64,000 nt of DNA from Owenia fusiformis. Its lineage: Eukaryota > Annelida > Polychaeta > Sabellida > Oweniidae. The DNA lies in the NCBI GenBank assembly GCA_903813345.2, contig CAIIXF020000002.1, forward strand, positions 34,862,109-34,926,108, given 5' to 3'. A model generated the notes under the pieces. It saw only the letters and a list, made by a program, of their open reading frames with translations. It was not told the DNA's origin and ran no database searches. Positions 1 to 11,814 of the stretch are shown here, in pieces. The translations under genes were made by a program, and so were the position numbers. Each line of letters opens with the position of its first letter. Positions within the stretch are counted from its first letter, which is position 1.

Positions 1-644
1 TCAAATTCACTGCATTTATCAAATAAATATCAAATTCTCCTTCATTATTATTTACTGACAAACTGACATGTTTTAAGGTTAAAAATCATAAGGTTTTGGA
101 CATTTTCAATAAAATTTATCTAATGAGATTTTTAGAGCAATTTTTACATGTTAAAGTATGCTATTAAACCCACTGAATTTTATGCCATCTATTGACAGTA
201 CTGAAGGCCGGCCATTGGCAGCCATTCTTTTAGTTTTTATTCAACAATGTGGGATTAACTTAAGAAATATTTAGATTTTGAACAAAGAATCTATATTTAA
301 CCCCACATTGTTGAAAACTTGAGTAATATGGGTGAATTTGTACAATTGAATGTTTGTCAGGTGTACTGGGAGCGTGATAAGCGTATTTGCATGCGAGGAA
401 GTATTACAGAACATTCATAGACAACTAACTAAAACAAGACCTACCTAAACTTAAAAAGTATAATAATATAATCCATAAATCTATATCTATAAATAATAAA
501 ATAAAATGGTAATTTTTGAAATGTATTTCCTTTCGTGTATGTAAAGAAAATACTCAACGCATTTCCACCCCTGTTTGTGGGATACTGGAAGTTAAATTAA
601 ATCAATTGATTATTAAATATTATAATATTTATTATGTATTATAG
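1..644. other. No gene recognised (probable intron)
   Basis: AT-rich sequence upstream of the first exon I can define. That exon begins in phase 0 directly after an acceptor (TATTATAG), so this stretch is probably intron of a gene that starts outside the window. A CCACATTGTTGAA motif at about 301-315 is the reverse complement of TTCAACAATGTGG at about 240-252, a small foldback. Nothing else is seen. Confidence 0.4.
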
Positions 645-3600
645 GAGACAGGGGATGAAACTTCACTTTCAATAGAAGATGACTTTATCCAAATGAAATT
701 AAAACTTTTGAAAAAGAAAGCAAAAACTGGTAAGCTGTCCTCCACCTACATATATAAACAGTTGTCCAAACAGTCTTATTTATTACTCATTTCTTTGTAA
801 ACCAAGAATCACCAATTCAAACATTAATTGTCATTGCTGACATCATGAGAATTCATGACCTTCTATAGGTTTTCGTTCAGAAAGTATATTGGTAGTTGAA
901 AAACAGATGTGATGAGCACTAAAGTGACTGACCAATAATCTGTGGCCACCTTTTACGAAGCAAATCTGAAGTGACTGCTTAAAGTTATCAGAAATTACAA
1001 TTTAGCGCAGATGAAAAACCATCACAGCCATCCTTTGCATGTCCTGATTCATAGTTGCCAAAATACTCATCAACATTTCTAATTTCAGATGACTATCATG
1101 GCATTGTAAGTGATATGAAAAACAATGGACTTCAAAGAGCAGCGTGTGAAAATATGTCTGATATCCCAGAAGCAAGAGACTTCATTGAAACCAAACTGAC
1201 CTCATTGAAGCAACAAGGTAGAACTAGTTTTCCTGTCTTTCATTTCATTATTTATTCTTTCATATAATTTTCAGTTGTGCTTTTCAACTCCATTGATAAT
1301 GTATTAGATCATCAGACATTGTCATGTTAAAATCAAAATTGTAAAAGTAGCTTCAAGTCATATCTGTGTATCACTTTAATGATAACCATTGGATAATATC
1401 CATTGGAATACAAATATATCCCAGTGTATGCAGCTCTGCCCTTACTTAGTTTGCACAAAGCTATCTCCCGAGAGAAAGCTTTGCATATGTTGATATACCC
1501 AGTCCATGTTAAAGGTATACAAAAATGTAAGAAATTGTGGGGACACTTACACTACTTCAATCGATGCATAACATTCAAAAGTATCGTTTTCCTAACCCTA
1601 TCACGCGATCCAGAGTTGGGAGACAGTATAATTGAAAAAGGAACAATTGCTTCGTCTCATCAAAACTTTTAAAATGTGCACCATTAAAAAGTGATAGCCC
1701 AAAAATGTTTTTTGGCCCACCCTTTTCATAAAAATAAATCAAAACTATACAGAATTTTACATTATGTTATAGAACTTGTGTTACACGTGAGCAACAATAT
1801 CAACATATTCATTTAAATTACCACTTTTCCACAGGTCAAAAACCATTGATTGATACCAAAGATGAGGATTTGCAGAGGAAGGATAGACAAGAGAGGTACA
1901 TTCCCAGGAGAATCGTTGATCGCCTTGCAATAACCAACCTCCTTCATAACTTCAGTAAGGTAAACAGAATCCTGACTAGGCCTACTCCTTACTGCATTCG
2001 ATTTTATATTTAAGTTACAGCGAGTAAAACCTGTCTAAACTTTGTGTTGAATTCTGTTTTAATTGTGAGCTGTTCACATTTGAAGGTTTTTTGGTCAACA
2101 GAAGGAAATATGTGACTGGAGAAAAGTGTTCACATTGGGTAGTGCACAAATATCAAGGTTTCACTGATTTCAAAAAAGAATGTTGTGTACCTATTTTTTA
2201 CCACCAAAAAGTGTTTACATGTTGTTATGGTCTCCAATTTTTGTAACGACGAGTGGCAGTTGGTGATCGGCGTTTGGTGGTTGGTGTCTGTCATAAATTC
2301 TTACAACTTCCAATAACTTAACAAATACTGTTTAGACTGACTTCAATTTTTTTCAATATCATCTACAAGTTAGAAGAAGTTCAAATCTGACTTTAGATTT
2401 AAAATTTAACTTCAAAGAGCTTCTCTAGGTAAAAAATGTTAAAAAAGGTCAAAAGGGTATTTTTTCAACTTACTTCAAATTGACCAATTTTTTTTTCAAA
2501 ATTATCTACAAAAAGTTTCCAGAAATTCAAATCTGATTTAAGATTGGACTCATAATATTGTGACATTTTGTCATATTAATGCCTTGTTATTCATTGCTGG
2601 AGTTTTGATATTTCAGGCAAATTCTACTGCTATACACCAGCCAGAGAAGTGCTTGAATTGCAGGTACATGTATGTGTGTATTACTTATAACTTCAACGAA
2701 ACGCAGCTTAAATATATACGAGTACATCTAAAAGCAGTTTTCCTGAATTCTTTGAAAGTTTATATCATATTGATTATTGTATTGTATTGATGCTATCAGG
2801 AATTATTTATGAGTGCTCTAGGAGGGAGAAGTGCTCAATAAACGATGTCAATTTTATGGAGTTTTATGCTAATAATTGACACCATTGGTTCCTACTCAAA
2901 CTTTTGCCTCTTTTTGGAGAAAAGATTTTTGTCATCAAAATATAAGGAATCACCCTGTAGTCCCTGGGTCACATTTGCTCTGATTCATTGTCTGGCGCCT
3001 GGCCGATTGCATATTTTGCTCAAAACTGAATACAATTTTGAACAAAATACTTAATCAGCTGGATTCCCGTGTTAAAGGGTAGGAGGTCCTATCAAAGTAT
3101 GGTCCTACTCTCCATTGATTTATATGGTGACCTAAATACAACTCTTTCCCTTATTATCTTATAAGCAATCAGGGCCAGTAAGGGCTGTTTAGAAAGGGGA
3201 CCATAATTTCTTTCACACTGGCCCATGATTCGGAGCAAATGCGACCAAGGTATAATGTATTGTACATATTGTTGTGTTCATTGTATTTTTAGAAGTCGGA
3301 TTGAGAATGTTAAAAAGAAGGAATATATTAAAGGAAAAGTGGCCCAACTTCAATCTGAATTAATTGACAAAAAAGTGGAACACACACTGCTAACAAAGGT
3401 GAGCCAATCCAAGTCAAATCAAGAATGGGTCTGATAGTTCTGGAAAATATATGTAGTATTAATGATGATTTCGGTAGCCATCTTGAATTTCCACCAAGAA
3501 GGTGTATGATCCGTGCTAGGCAATTTGGAACAGAGTATTTTGAATCATAATGTGTTAAGCACAATTTCTTTTTCACAGAACTGAATTGGTTTATTCGATG

Positions 3601-6357
3601 GACGTTTCAACATCCAACATAACTTGCTTTTTTGCAATGATTAATTTTGGTTTTTATGCCCCCACCAAGAATAACAACTTCAATAATGTATTAGAAACCA
3701 TATTTTTTGTGGTAGCAGTTTGGCTTGGAATTTTGTTATGATAATTCATATCAAAAACAACTTGAAGAATTGAACTCTCATACAATTAGATAATCTTCAA
3801 TTCCTTTAAAGTCCTATAAAATTTTAGTTTCACATAGGTATAAATCTCATATGAGTAAACTAATTTGTTTTTCATCATTTCAACAAATTCTGTTGATGGT
3901 ATATCATTCAAAGAACCGTTCCCAGAGTTGCGAATCTTATTCCTCATATAAATTTCTGATATTGTAGGAAAAAATGTTGGCAGTAATTTTTCCATTGCTT
4001 TAAGTGTATTGGGAAGGTCTTCAGTGAGTCCTATTAATATATGAGTATCTATGTGTTTCTTTGCTTTACCTATAGCATAATCTATATCCATAAAGCATTT
4101 GGAGTCATGCCCACAGAACCATTTCACATATAGTTCTGTGTCCACGTCACAGTTTTTTAATTCCTCCATATTTTCTGATACGCACTGTTCAAATGTTAGG
4201 TTCTTTTGATATTCCGTATATTTTCCTGGTAGTCTTGAATAATGTCCTTGTAGTCTGTTAAAGTAGTACAGAGACCTGGCTTGTTCAAAAGGATCCCTAA
4301 TGATGTTAATGTACATAGGCTGATGTTTCCCAAAGTGACTGAAGTCAACGTAATATAGATGTCTGTTGTATATGTATTTCAAAGGTACTATTTGGTTATC
4401 CTTACCTGGATATGTTTCAGTTGTCAATGTTTTAATTTTTTTGATAAATTCTTTAATTTGTTTATTGTTCAAATGCCATGTGTGATAGTCTTTTGATTTT
4501 ATGACTGAATATCCAAAATATTTTGATGCTATCTGTAGAAGTGTTTGCATATATGTAGAAGCACATTTCGGCACTCTGTTATATATAACAACAGTGGGAT
4601 TTAATTTATTATGGATTTTATAACTTTCTATATTGCTTCTATGGGCAACCTCTGAAAGAATTGCTGATGAGACTCCAGAAAAATTATTTGAAGTTGATTG
4701 AAGTGTTTGTAATGCAGGAAATTTACTCTTCCCAGATTTATAACCGTTCACCTTAGTTCCAAAAATGGAAATTCTCGCAGCAGAAGAAATACCTCCTCCC
4801 TGTGTGATATTCTCAGATGCTTTCCAATCTGCATACTTTATCTGCATACGTGCCATTGCCTGATGATTTTTTCTCTCATGTTTAGCAACTATTCCAGTCC
4901 ATATGAACAAATGAAAGCATATATTAGTGATAAAAAGAAGTCCAATAAGAGAAATAATTGTCTTTTTCATTTTCTTGAACTAAAAATAGTCTTTACTTCA
5001 TAATGTTCTCAGAAAATAGATTTGCATATTAAAATATACACTTAATATAATAAACACTCTAAATAAGCTTGTTTAGTATCATATCATTACATGATTTGTG
5101 TGATTCAAGATTTGTGTCAGACAAACTAAGATTGACAAACTACATGTTTTATTAAGGTAAGAGTTGGAACATTAAAATTGGAGCATAAATCACTTGTAAA
5201 AAAGGTTTAGTCGAGAGAGAAAATATTTGTTTGGCATGTTTTTTTTTATCTAGAATCTACATAAAAATAATGCCAGTTAGTTGCAATTCAGAAAAAATGT
5301 GATTTGAGGTGTATTGTTTTGTTTTCACACAAATTAGTGTTTTATACACAGCTAGGCCATAATAACATAATTCCTAATTTTGGAAATATTTCATTCTCTT
5401 ACCTCTCGACAAAAAAGTAATGCTGAACATATACTTAAATTACTTTAGCCTTGGCCTTCTGCATAGCATGGAGTCAATAATTGATGTACTGCCCTTGGCA
5501 TGTTTATATGTGTAATTAAAAATGACTGTTATACTGACATACAGTAAAACCTTTGTACAGTGAACACATATCAAGCCACATGTATTCACTGTAGGAAGGT
5601 GTTCACTACAGAGAGGCCATTTTATACATAAATCAGTGGGGTAAGAAGGGGTGTTCACTAGACATAGGTGTTCATTAGCGAGAGGGGTTCACTGAGTCAG
5701 GTTTCATTGTATTTCGTCTTTTTACAGTAAAACCTGTCTAATCTGAACACCACTTGGTCAGACATGTACAGATTGGCAGCTGGTCTCAATTCAAGCTTTT
5801 TACAGATTAAAAATAGGGATAGGAATTTATCTCGTACCAAGACCATCTTTTTGAAATGTAATTTAGCTTCCTATGCAATTGGTGCAAGACCAGAACGAAG
5901 GGATGTTCTTGGTCGAGATAAGAATAAATCATTCAGATGATATTTTGATATATAGGTTTTACTGGACCTGCATGTACTCAACAATTTAATAATATGAAAT
6001 TGATTTCAAAACATCATGAGGCATAATAATGCTGATATCTTAAATACACATGGACGGCTGTGAGGTATTGGCTCTTTGACACACACATTATGGTAAAATC
6101 AATAAACACCATGTGTGTGTATAATTTTTTATACAAACATTAACACCAAAATGATCATTTTGTGCCACTCTCAGCATTTTGACAATATAAATGTTTACAA
6201 ATTGATTAATTTATTTTATTTCCAGGACAGTCTATCTCGAATAGGAGAACTTGTACAGATGTTACCCAATCTCAGGAAAGCAGACATTACTCCTTCAGTA
6301 GAAGAGAGATGTAATAAGGAGATACCACGCAATGTAATAAAGGGTCATAAGTCATAG
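645..6357 (+). CDS. 3' part of a coiled-coil-type protein gene, six exons, unrecognised
   Basis: I infer six exons: 645-729, 1089-1217, 1835-1959, 2617-2663, 3293-3398 and 6226-6357 (stop TAG). Every intron is GT..AG and the phases chain without a break (1, 1, 0, 2, 0). This is strong evidence for one gene although each exon is short. Together they encode about 207 residues of a C-terminus. The protein is rich in Lys, Glu, Gln and Leu and looks helical: MKLKLLKKKAK in the first exon, ETKLTSLKQQ in the second, KVAQLQSELIDKKVEHTLL in the fifth. No catalytic motif is visible. The last exon encodes a neutral to acidic tail starting DSLSRIGELVQMLP. The fourth exon (47 nt) is the least certain, but it is the only segment found that reconciles the phases of its neighbours; without it the fifth exon would open on a TGA. 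The start lies outside the window. I do not recognise the family; a cytoskeletal or ciliary coiled-coil protein is a guess. Confidence 0.7.
2963..3250. repeat. Foldback repeat of the GGGTCACATTTGCT family, interrupted
   Basis: Begins CCTGGGTCACATTTGCTC and ends GGAGCAAATGCGACCAAGG, its imperfect reverse complement. The inner arm is the GCCTGGCCGATTG / AACTGAATACAATTTTGAAC block shared with the copies at 12148, 19097 and 20926. This copy has about 150 extra bases in the middle. It lies in an intron of the coiled-coil gene. Confidence 0.7.
3786..4970 (-). CDS. Heparan sulfate / uronyl 2-O-sulfotransferase-like enzyme
   Basis: Intact single-exon frame of 394 residues. It is built as a Golgi type II membrane protein: a short basic start, a membrane anchor at about residues 4-25, a stem to about 120, then a luminal sulfotransferase domain. 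Motifs fit the HS2ST/UST family that moves sulfate from PAPS to uronic acids of glycosaminoglycans. The 5'-phosphosulfate loop is YNRVPKCAST (130-139). A His at about 204 in RHLYYVDF aligns with the catalytic His of the family, and the 3'-phosphate motif is INIIRDPFEQARS (221-233). A conserved WFCGHDSKC block and a VGLTE-like segment (ILIGLTEDL) follow. Human HS2ST is near 356 residues, so the stem here is longer. The start ATG (AAAATGAAAAAG) is the first in frame before the anchor. The gene sits wholly inside the last intron of the opposite-strand coiled-coil gene and has no introns, which suggests a retrocopy. Substrate specificity cannot be told from the sequence. Confidence 0.88.
   Translation of the reverse strand: MKKTIISLIGLLFITNICFHLFIWTGIVAKHERKNHQAMARMQIKYADWKASENITQGGGISSAARISIFGTKVNGYKSGKSKFPALQTLQSTSNNFSGVSSAILSEVAHRSNIESYKIHNKLNPTVVIYNRVPKCASTYMQTLLQIASKYFGYSVIKSKDYHTWHLNNKQIKEFIKKIKTLTTETYPGKDNQIVPLKYIYNRHLYYVDFSHFGKHQPMYINIIRDPFEQARSLYYFNRLQGHYSRLPGKYTEYQKNLTFEQCVSENMEELKNCDVDTELYVKWFCGHDSKCFMDIDYAIGKAKKHIDTHILIGLTEDLPNTLKAMEKLLPTFFPTISEIYMRNKIRNSGNGSLNDIPSTEFVEMMKNKLVYSYEIYTYVKLKFYRTLKELKII
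5542..5968. repeat. CAGTAAAACCTGTC-ended inverted-repeat element and a related fragment
   Basis: A unit at 5725-5967 opens CAGTAAAACCTGTC and closes with the complement (AGGTTTTACTG). Just before it, at about 5542-5705, is a related piece that also opens CAGTAAAACC and carries repeats of GTTCACT. The same motif recurs at 2022-2036 (GAGTAAAACCTGTC). It looks like a non-autonomous DNA transposon. It lies in the last intron of the coiled-coil gene. Confidence 0.5.
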
Positions 6358-7305
6358 TGGACGTTCAATAATAGCTGTTTTTATTTGGAATCTCATTAAA
6401 ATGACATCAAAAAGTATAATGTTATGGAAATTGATTAATTGCCACAAATGTGCAATATTTTTTGCTCTCCGTGTCATGTCTATTTTTGAAAAAGATAATT
6501 AGAAAATGATAAAGTAAACACTAATCTACCTCAAAGCACATCAGTATTCTGTATATAATGACATTAATAAAATAGATCGAATAAAACATTTATTTATAAT
6601 TTCTATATTTAACAATTCGACAGTTCTGTTGCTTTCTGTATATTTACTCATCAACATAGCTTGAGAATGTGAGATTCACTTTGAGTTGAACACATAAAGC
6701 CCTGTGCCTTACCCATGTCTTACCCATGATACGCCACACAAGCTCACATCATGGCTGTTGAACACCCGCTATTAACAAACTATATTATATAATGCTCAGG
6801 GCCTTAGCATTAGGAATGATCTTTCGTTATAATGATTTTTAAAAAATCTCAAGTAAAATAAGATTAGTGTCAGAATGAAATGAATTACACATGACCTGAG
6901 ACTAACATGTTATGTTAGTCTTAGATATTACAATTCAAAAAGTAACATCTAAGTATAACTGAGTCGTGACGCATCTCTGCATCTTTGAGAATCAATATTT
7001 TATGGAGTGCATTTTTAAAACCTAAATCTCCAATACGTCAAACAGATTTGTGTCAAAATTAATGTGATCAAATGATTTACGAATCAACAATGAAACAGCT
7101 AGCCTTATATGTTTTAAAAACAACATTTAATTCACTTGGTGAAAAAGTGAAAATAATATAGAATTACAAGGTAATATTTTCTTTCTTTGGTTACCATAGC
7201 AACCTGTGTCTAGGGTGTCCGGAGCAGTCGAAAAATAAGAGTAAGTAAGTAGTAAGGGGCGTTTCAATATTTCTATGTATGTCAAAAAACGTAATTAATT
7301 ACATT
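6358..7305. other. Intergenic, no feature recognised
   Basis: 3' flank of the coiled-coil gene. AATAAA-type signals (AATAAAATAG near 6567, AATAAAAC near 6580) could serve its poly(A) site. I see no other gene or repeat here. Confidence 0.35.
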
Positions 7306-8045
7306 ATAGACTGTGGACTACTCTGATAATTGCAACTTCCATTTTTCATGGAAGGTCACACATTCCAACATATTTCAAACAGTCTGTATGATTATGCTAG
7401 GCACTTTCTGGGTAGTTGGACTTCATGTAGGGGTGGCAGACGGCCCTCAGGCCAATTCATACCCCCACCCTAAGAAAACCTTGGGGGTACTTTAATACCA
7501 CCTGATAAAAAGAATACTAATGCATGTCATATATTCATAGTTTTATAGTAGGCAGAGCATACCATGGTAAGTCAGTGCCAGAAATGTCCAATCTCTAACT
7601 TATATGGTTACCATGGAAACAATATTTATATCTCAAAATCTTCTCAATTTGACCTCCTCCAAAATATGTCCTTTAGCCCTCAAAGTGAAATATTTGCAAA
7701 TTTGTTTGGATTTTGTGGCTGCAACATTGTCAAAAGTTGTATAAATATGTATATATTCACACTAAAGCACTAAAAAGTTGATATAATGCTCCAATAAATC
7801 AATAATATCTATCAAATATAGTCACACACAACTACTTTTAGGGAAAAGTGGGCGTGGCACTTTTTGGAACTTGTGTAATTGATGCAGCATTAAGCAAAAA
7901 ATACATATTACACTAACAATAATTGACATTTAATTATCATTTACTAACATTGTGTAACATTGTAATATGTTCATTATCATTATTAGATACTTAAATTATT
8001 TATGTAAGTGTTATCATGAACTTTCCTTTTATCCCTATACCATAC
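7306..8045 (+). repeat. Left arm of a ~740-bp inverted repeat pair
   Basis: Starts ATAGACTGTGGACTACTCTG and is the diverged reverse complement of 11084-11814. Shared landmarks in order are GGAAGGTCACACATTCCAACAT, CTTTCTGGGTAGTTGGACTT, GGGGTGGCAGA, the GTTACCATGGAAAC box, GGGAAAAGTGGGCGTGGCAC and TAACATTGTGTAACATTGTA. Neither arm codes for anything. It may be one of two separate insertions or one arm of a large foldback element. Confidence 0.75.
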
Positions 8046-11000
8046 AAGGTGGGCATCACCAATGGTGTCAAACTAACTTTTCTGTTTAACTTATTTTTTA
8101 CCATAGACAAGGGAAAAAGCTTTACTTGAAGTCGTGACCTCATTAGGTGCTATGTATATGGATAGATGGATTGATACTAGTCGGTAGATGGCAGCACTTG
8201 TGCTAGTTGGGCTAGATACAAGTATTTACCATTGACTTGACATGTGTCACTTAGTCTATTGATTTACCATATTCGTTCTGTTGGATTAAAGTAAAACTGC
8301 ATTTGCATTGAATTTGATGATGTTCAGATTGTGTTTGAAACTTGATGATAATCAGAAGTGTTTGAAACTGGATGTTGTTCAGATTGTGTACACATGAACT
8401 TTAATAGGACCACTGAAACAATAAGTCAATGTTTAAGATTCTTTAAAATTATCTCAATGAGAATTTAGCCTGTTAACCTATAGTTAAACTACACTTCAGC
8501 AAGATTTCGAAGCTATATAACAAATCTCATAATTTGCAACTTTTTCATTATTTGATAATTTAACCCATTATTCTTTATTGCTGATTTAAAAATTGCAAGG
8601 AATTCAAATGACCTAGGGAAGCCAGTGATATGAATTGGCCTTATTCATTGAGTTACATTCAAATGGAAAATTGTGAAGAACAAGAGAACTGTTCCACGGC
8701 TTCACAGGAAATATGGAAGCAAAGTCAACAAGGGATGTGGGAACTAGGCTGTTAACATATAGAGATTTAGAACTCTCCAGGGAAGTGTCTCTATTTGGTA
8801 TAAAATACACAGGTCTATTCATGCACACCATTTTAAATATGAATCAAAATTAGTGATATCCATGTTTCTGGTGAAAGCATTAATTGAAAGAGACAAACAT
8901 CCTACCCCAATGGTATAAAATATAAGGAAGTTCGAAGCAGTAAAAAGGTATTACCATTTTAGATTTGATTGAACAAATTGAATCAGAGGCAATTTTTAAA
9001 TTTCGATATATTAAAAGAGGCTCTCTTGGTTAGATGGGAGAATTAGCTGCATGTTAAAGGTGCCGCTTTGTTCAGTTTATAACAAAATTGATATTAAGCC
9101 CGAAACAGTAAGAAATGTTAAGCAAATATTTCATTCTATGGAGGGCAATACCTGTTCATCTTTCAATGATTTTTGCAATATGTATTGCCCGCAGCCCGTA
9201 GGGCGATGGTAATACATGTTGCAAAAATCATTGAAAGTGCAGTTGTCAGAATCCCCAGGCGGGCAATACGCTGGACAATACGTCTTTTAGATATGGAAAT
9301 AATTCAGTGAGCTGTGAAATACACTGGTATTTTTAGTCACATGGTTCTGAATTAGCCAATCAAATCACACGATTTATAGCAATGATGCAATAATTAGTGC
9401 TACTTCCATGAACACCCGTTTTGTAGAATAAGATTCTGATTCTCGTATTTGGTATATATGAATTAGACAAAGGCAAATCCAGTCGAACATCTTGTTGAGC
9501 ATCAAACAAAGGTACAAGCTATATATCATTTCTCAAAATGGCCACTTTACTGAAGAAATGTCAAAAGATAATATGTATCATGTTTTAATGTATTAACGTT
9601 TAAATATAGCTGTCTTAATAAGTACACATGATGAAAATACAGGCACAAACAAAATGCATACTTTCTGAAACCCTGCGTTTGGATATTGATAAATTGAATG
9701 ATATTGGCTAAAAACTTCTGTCAGAATTGAAACAATATTTCCCCAAGAAAAGTCAACATTTCAAAACAACAGCAATAGCTAGAACTATCCTATTTAGATG
9801 TTTACTTGACAGTATGGAAAATTGGGGAAGCCTGACAGAGAATCATAACAGATAGAGGTAGAAAGATTTGATAAAGAAAATGGAGTTTTGGTGTGGGAGG
9901 GGGGGGGGCGTGTAATTGTATACTTGTTTATAAAATTGATAAAATGACATATTCTAGACAAGGATAGGCATTTGCCATAATAAACTATGAGGGATAATGA
10001 CTCATAAACTTACACAATGGAGATTTGGGGTAGTAATATGGAACATACGTTATATGGAAACTGTAACCTTATAAGATCTTGTCCAGTATTTCAGTCATAC
10101 CTGATTATAAAGGACCATTGATGTTACAGCATCAGGGCATATTACATATAATATTTAATCATGACCATCATTTCTACTGTGCCAAAATCATTCAACCAAT
10201 TTTAAAATGGAATACGAGAACAAGATTTCTTATTTTAGGTTATATTCATATGTCTAATAATATTTGATATTAAACATATTAACTTTTATTGTTTTTATAC
10301 ACTAAACAGATTTGTTTAGATATTATTTTAAGTTTTAACATAACAAACCACTTTCCAGGTCGAAGGAATCACTAAAGGTACAGCATTTCAGAAATGTGTA
10401 AATTGTTTATATTTCATTATTTTGTGAAATACTAAAAGGATTTTTACCCGTACCTTGTTGACCATGAGTCAATGAATGCATTATGTAATATCTGCAAAAT
10501 GATGCACTATGCAATTCATACATGGAATAATTTATTTTGCCATATTGGAATCAAGTATTTTCGTTAATCCATTGGATAGATCATACATTACCTGATGTTG
10601 ATAATAGAATCAGTTAGTCAATTGTAAGACACCATTTATCCGAGAAAATCTTAGTTATGTATTAAGGCAGGGCATAACATTTCACATATCGTTTATTCAT
10701 GTTTACTACATCTATGGTTCCAATGTCATTTAAGCCTGATTTGGTGCAAATGTCAAAGCATAACATCAACTCTAATTAGTTTAATTCAATGAAAATTAAA
10801 AATATCAAAATCGACAATTACTGTCCGCCATCTTAGATGCGAAGGTTACGGCCGTTACCTTCACTTGGTACTGATCATGATCAGTGTCGGTCCATTATTT
10901 TTCAATTGCATAAAATGGCTCTAACCCTGACAAATGTATTAATCAATTTTAACTCATAGCTCTTGATCAATGAAACTATTTATATTCTAGCTTCAAGTCA

Positions 11001-11083
11001 ATGAATACGACTTTGACAAGCTAAAAAGACTAAGGACCTCTAGGACTTAAAAGTTAATTTGACCATTAATGACCTATGATAGG
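8046..11083. other. Spacer between inverted repeat arms; no gene
   Basis: About 3 kb without a recognisable coding frame. It contains a hairpin at about 9160-9237, a poly-G run at about 9898-9908 and AT-rich sequence. The longest frames are short and show no family features. Confidence 0.4.
9160..9237. repeat. Hairpin, GCAATAC / AATGATTTTTGCAA
   Basis: TTTCAATGATTTTTGCAATATGTATTGCCC is followed by the near-complement ending TACATGTTGCAAAAATCATTGAAAG, with GC-rich CCGCAGCCCGTAGGGCG as the loop. The flanks also contain GGGCAATAC in direct and inverted form (9143, 9261). It is probably the core of a small foldback element. Confidence 0.6.
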
Positions 11084-11814
11084 GAAGGGTCATGATAACA
11101 CTTACATAAAATATTTAAAGTATCTAATAATGATAATGAACATACTACAATGTTACACAATGTTAGTAGATGCTAATTAAATGTCAATTGTTGTTAGTGT
11201 AATAAGTATTTTTCGTTTAATGCTGCAAGAATTACACAAGTACCAAACAGTGCCACGCCCACTTTTCCCTAAAAGCAGTTGTGTGTGACTACATTTGATA
11301 AATATTATTAATTTATGAGATCATTATATCAAGTTTTTAGTGCTTTAGTGTGAATACATACATATTAATTCAACTATTGACAAAGTTGCAGCCACAAAAT
11401 CCAAACAGATTTGCAAATATTTCACTTTGAGAACTTAAGGACACATCTGGGACGGGGTCAAATTGAGAAGATTGTGAGATATAAATACTGTTTCCATGGT
11501 AACCATATAAGTCAAGGATTGGAAATTTCTGGCACTGACTAACCATGGCATGCCCTACCCACTATAAAACGATGAATATCTGATATGCATTAGTATTATT
11601 TTTATTGGGTGGTATTAAAGTACCCCCAAGGTTTTGTTGGGGTAGGGGTATAAATTGGCCTGAGGGCCTTCTGCCACCCCTACATAAAGTCCAACTACCC
11701 AGAAAGTGTCTATTATAATCATACAAATTGTTTGAAATATGTTGGAATGTGTGACCTTCCATGAAAAGCGAGATCCATTTCTAGAGCACTTCTACAGAAT
11801 AGTCCGCAGTCTAT
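11084..11814 (-). repeat. Right arm of the ~740-bp inverted repeat pair
   Basis: Reverse complement of 7306-8045 with scattered substitutions and small indels. It ends CGCAGTCTAT opposite ATAGACTGTG of the left arm. Beyond that point the flanks no longer match. Confidence 0.75.
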
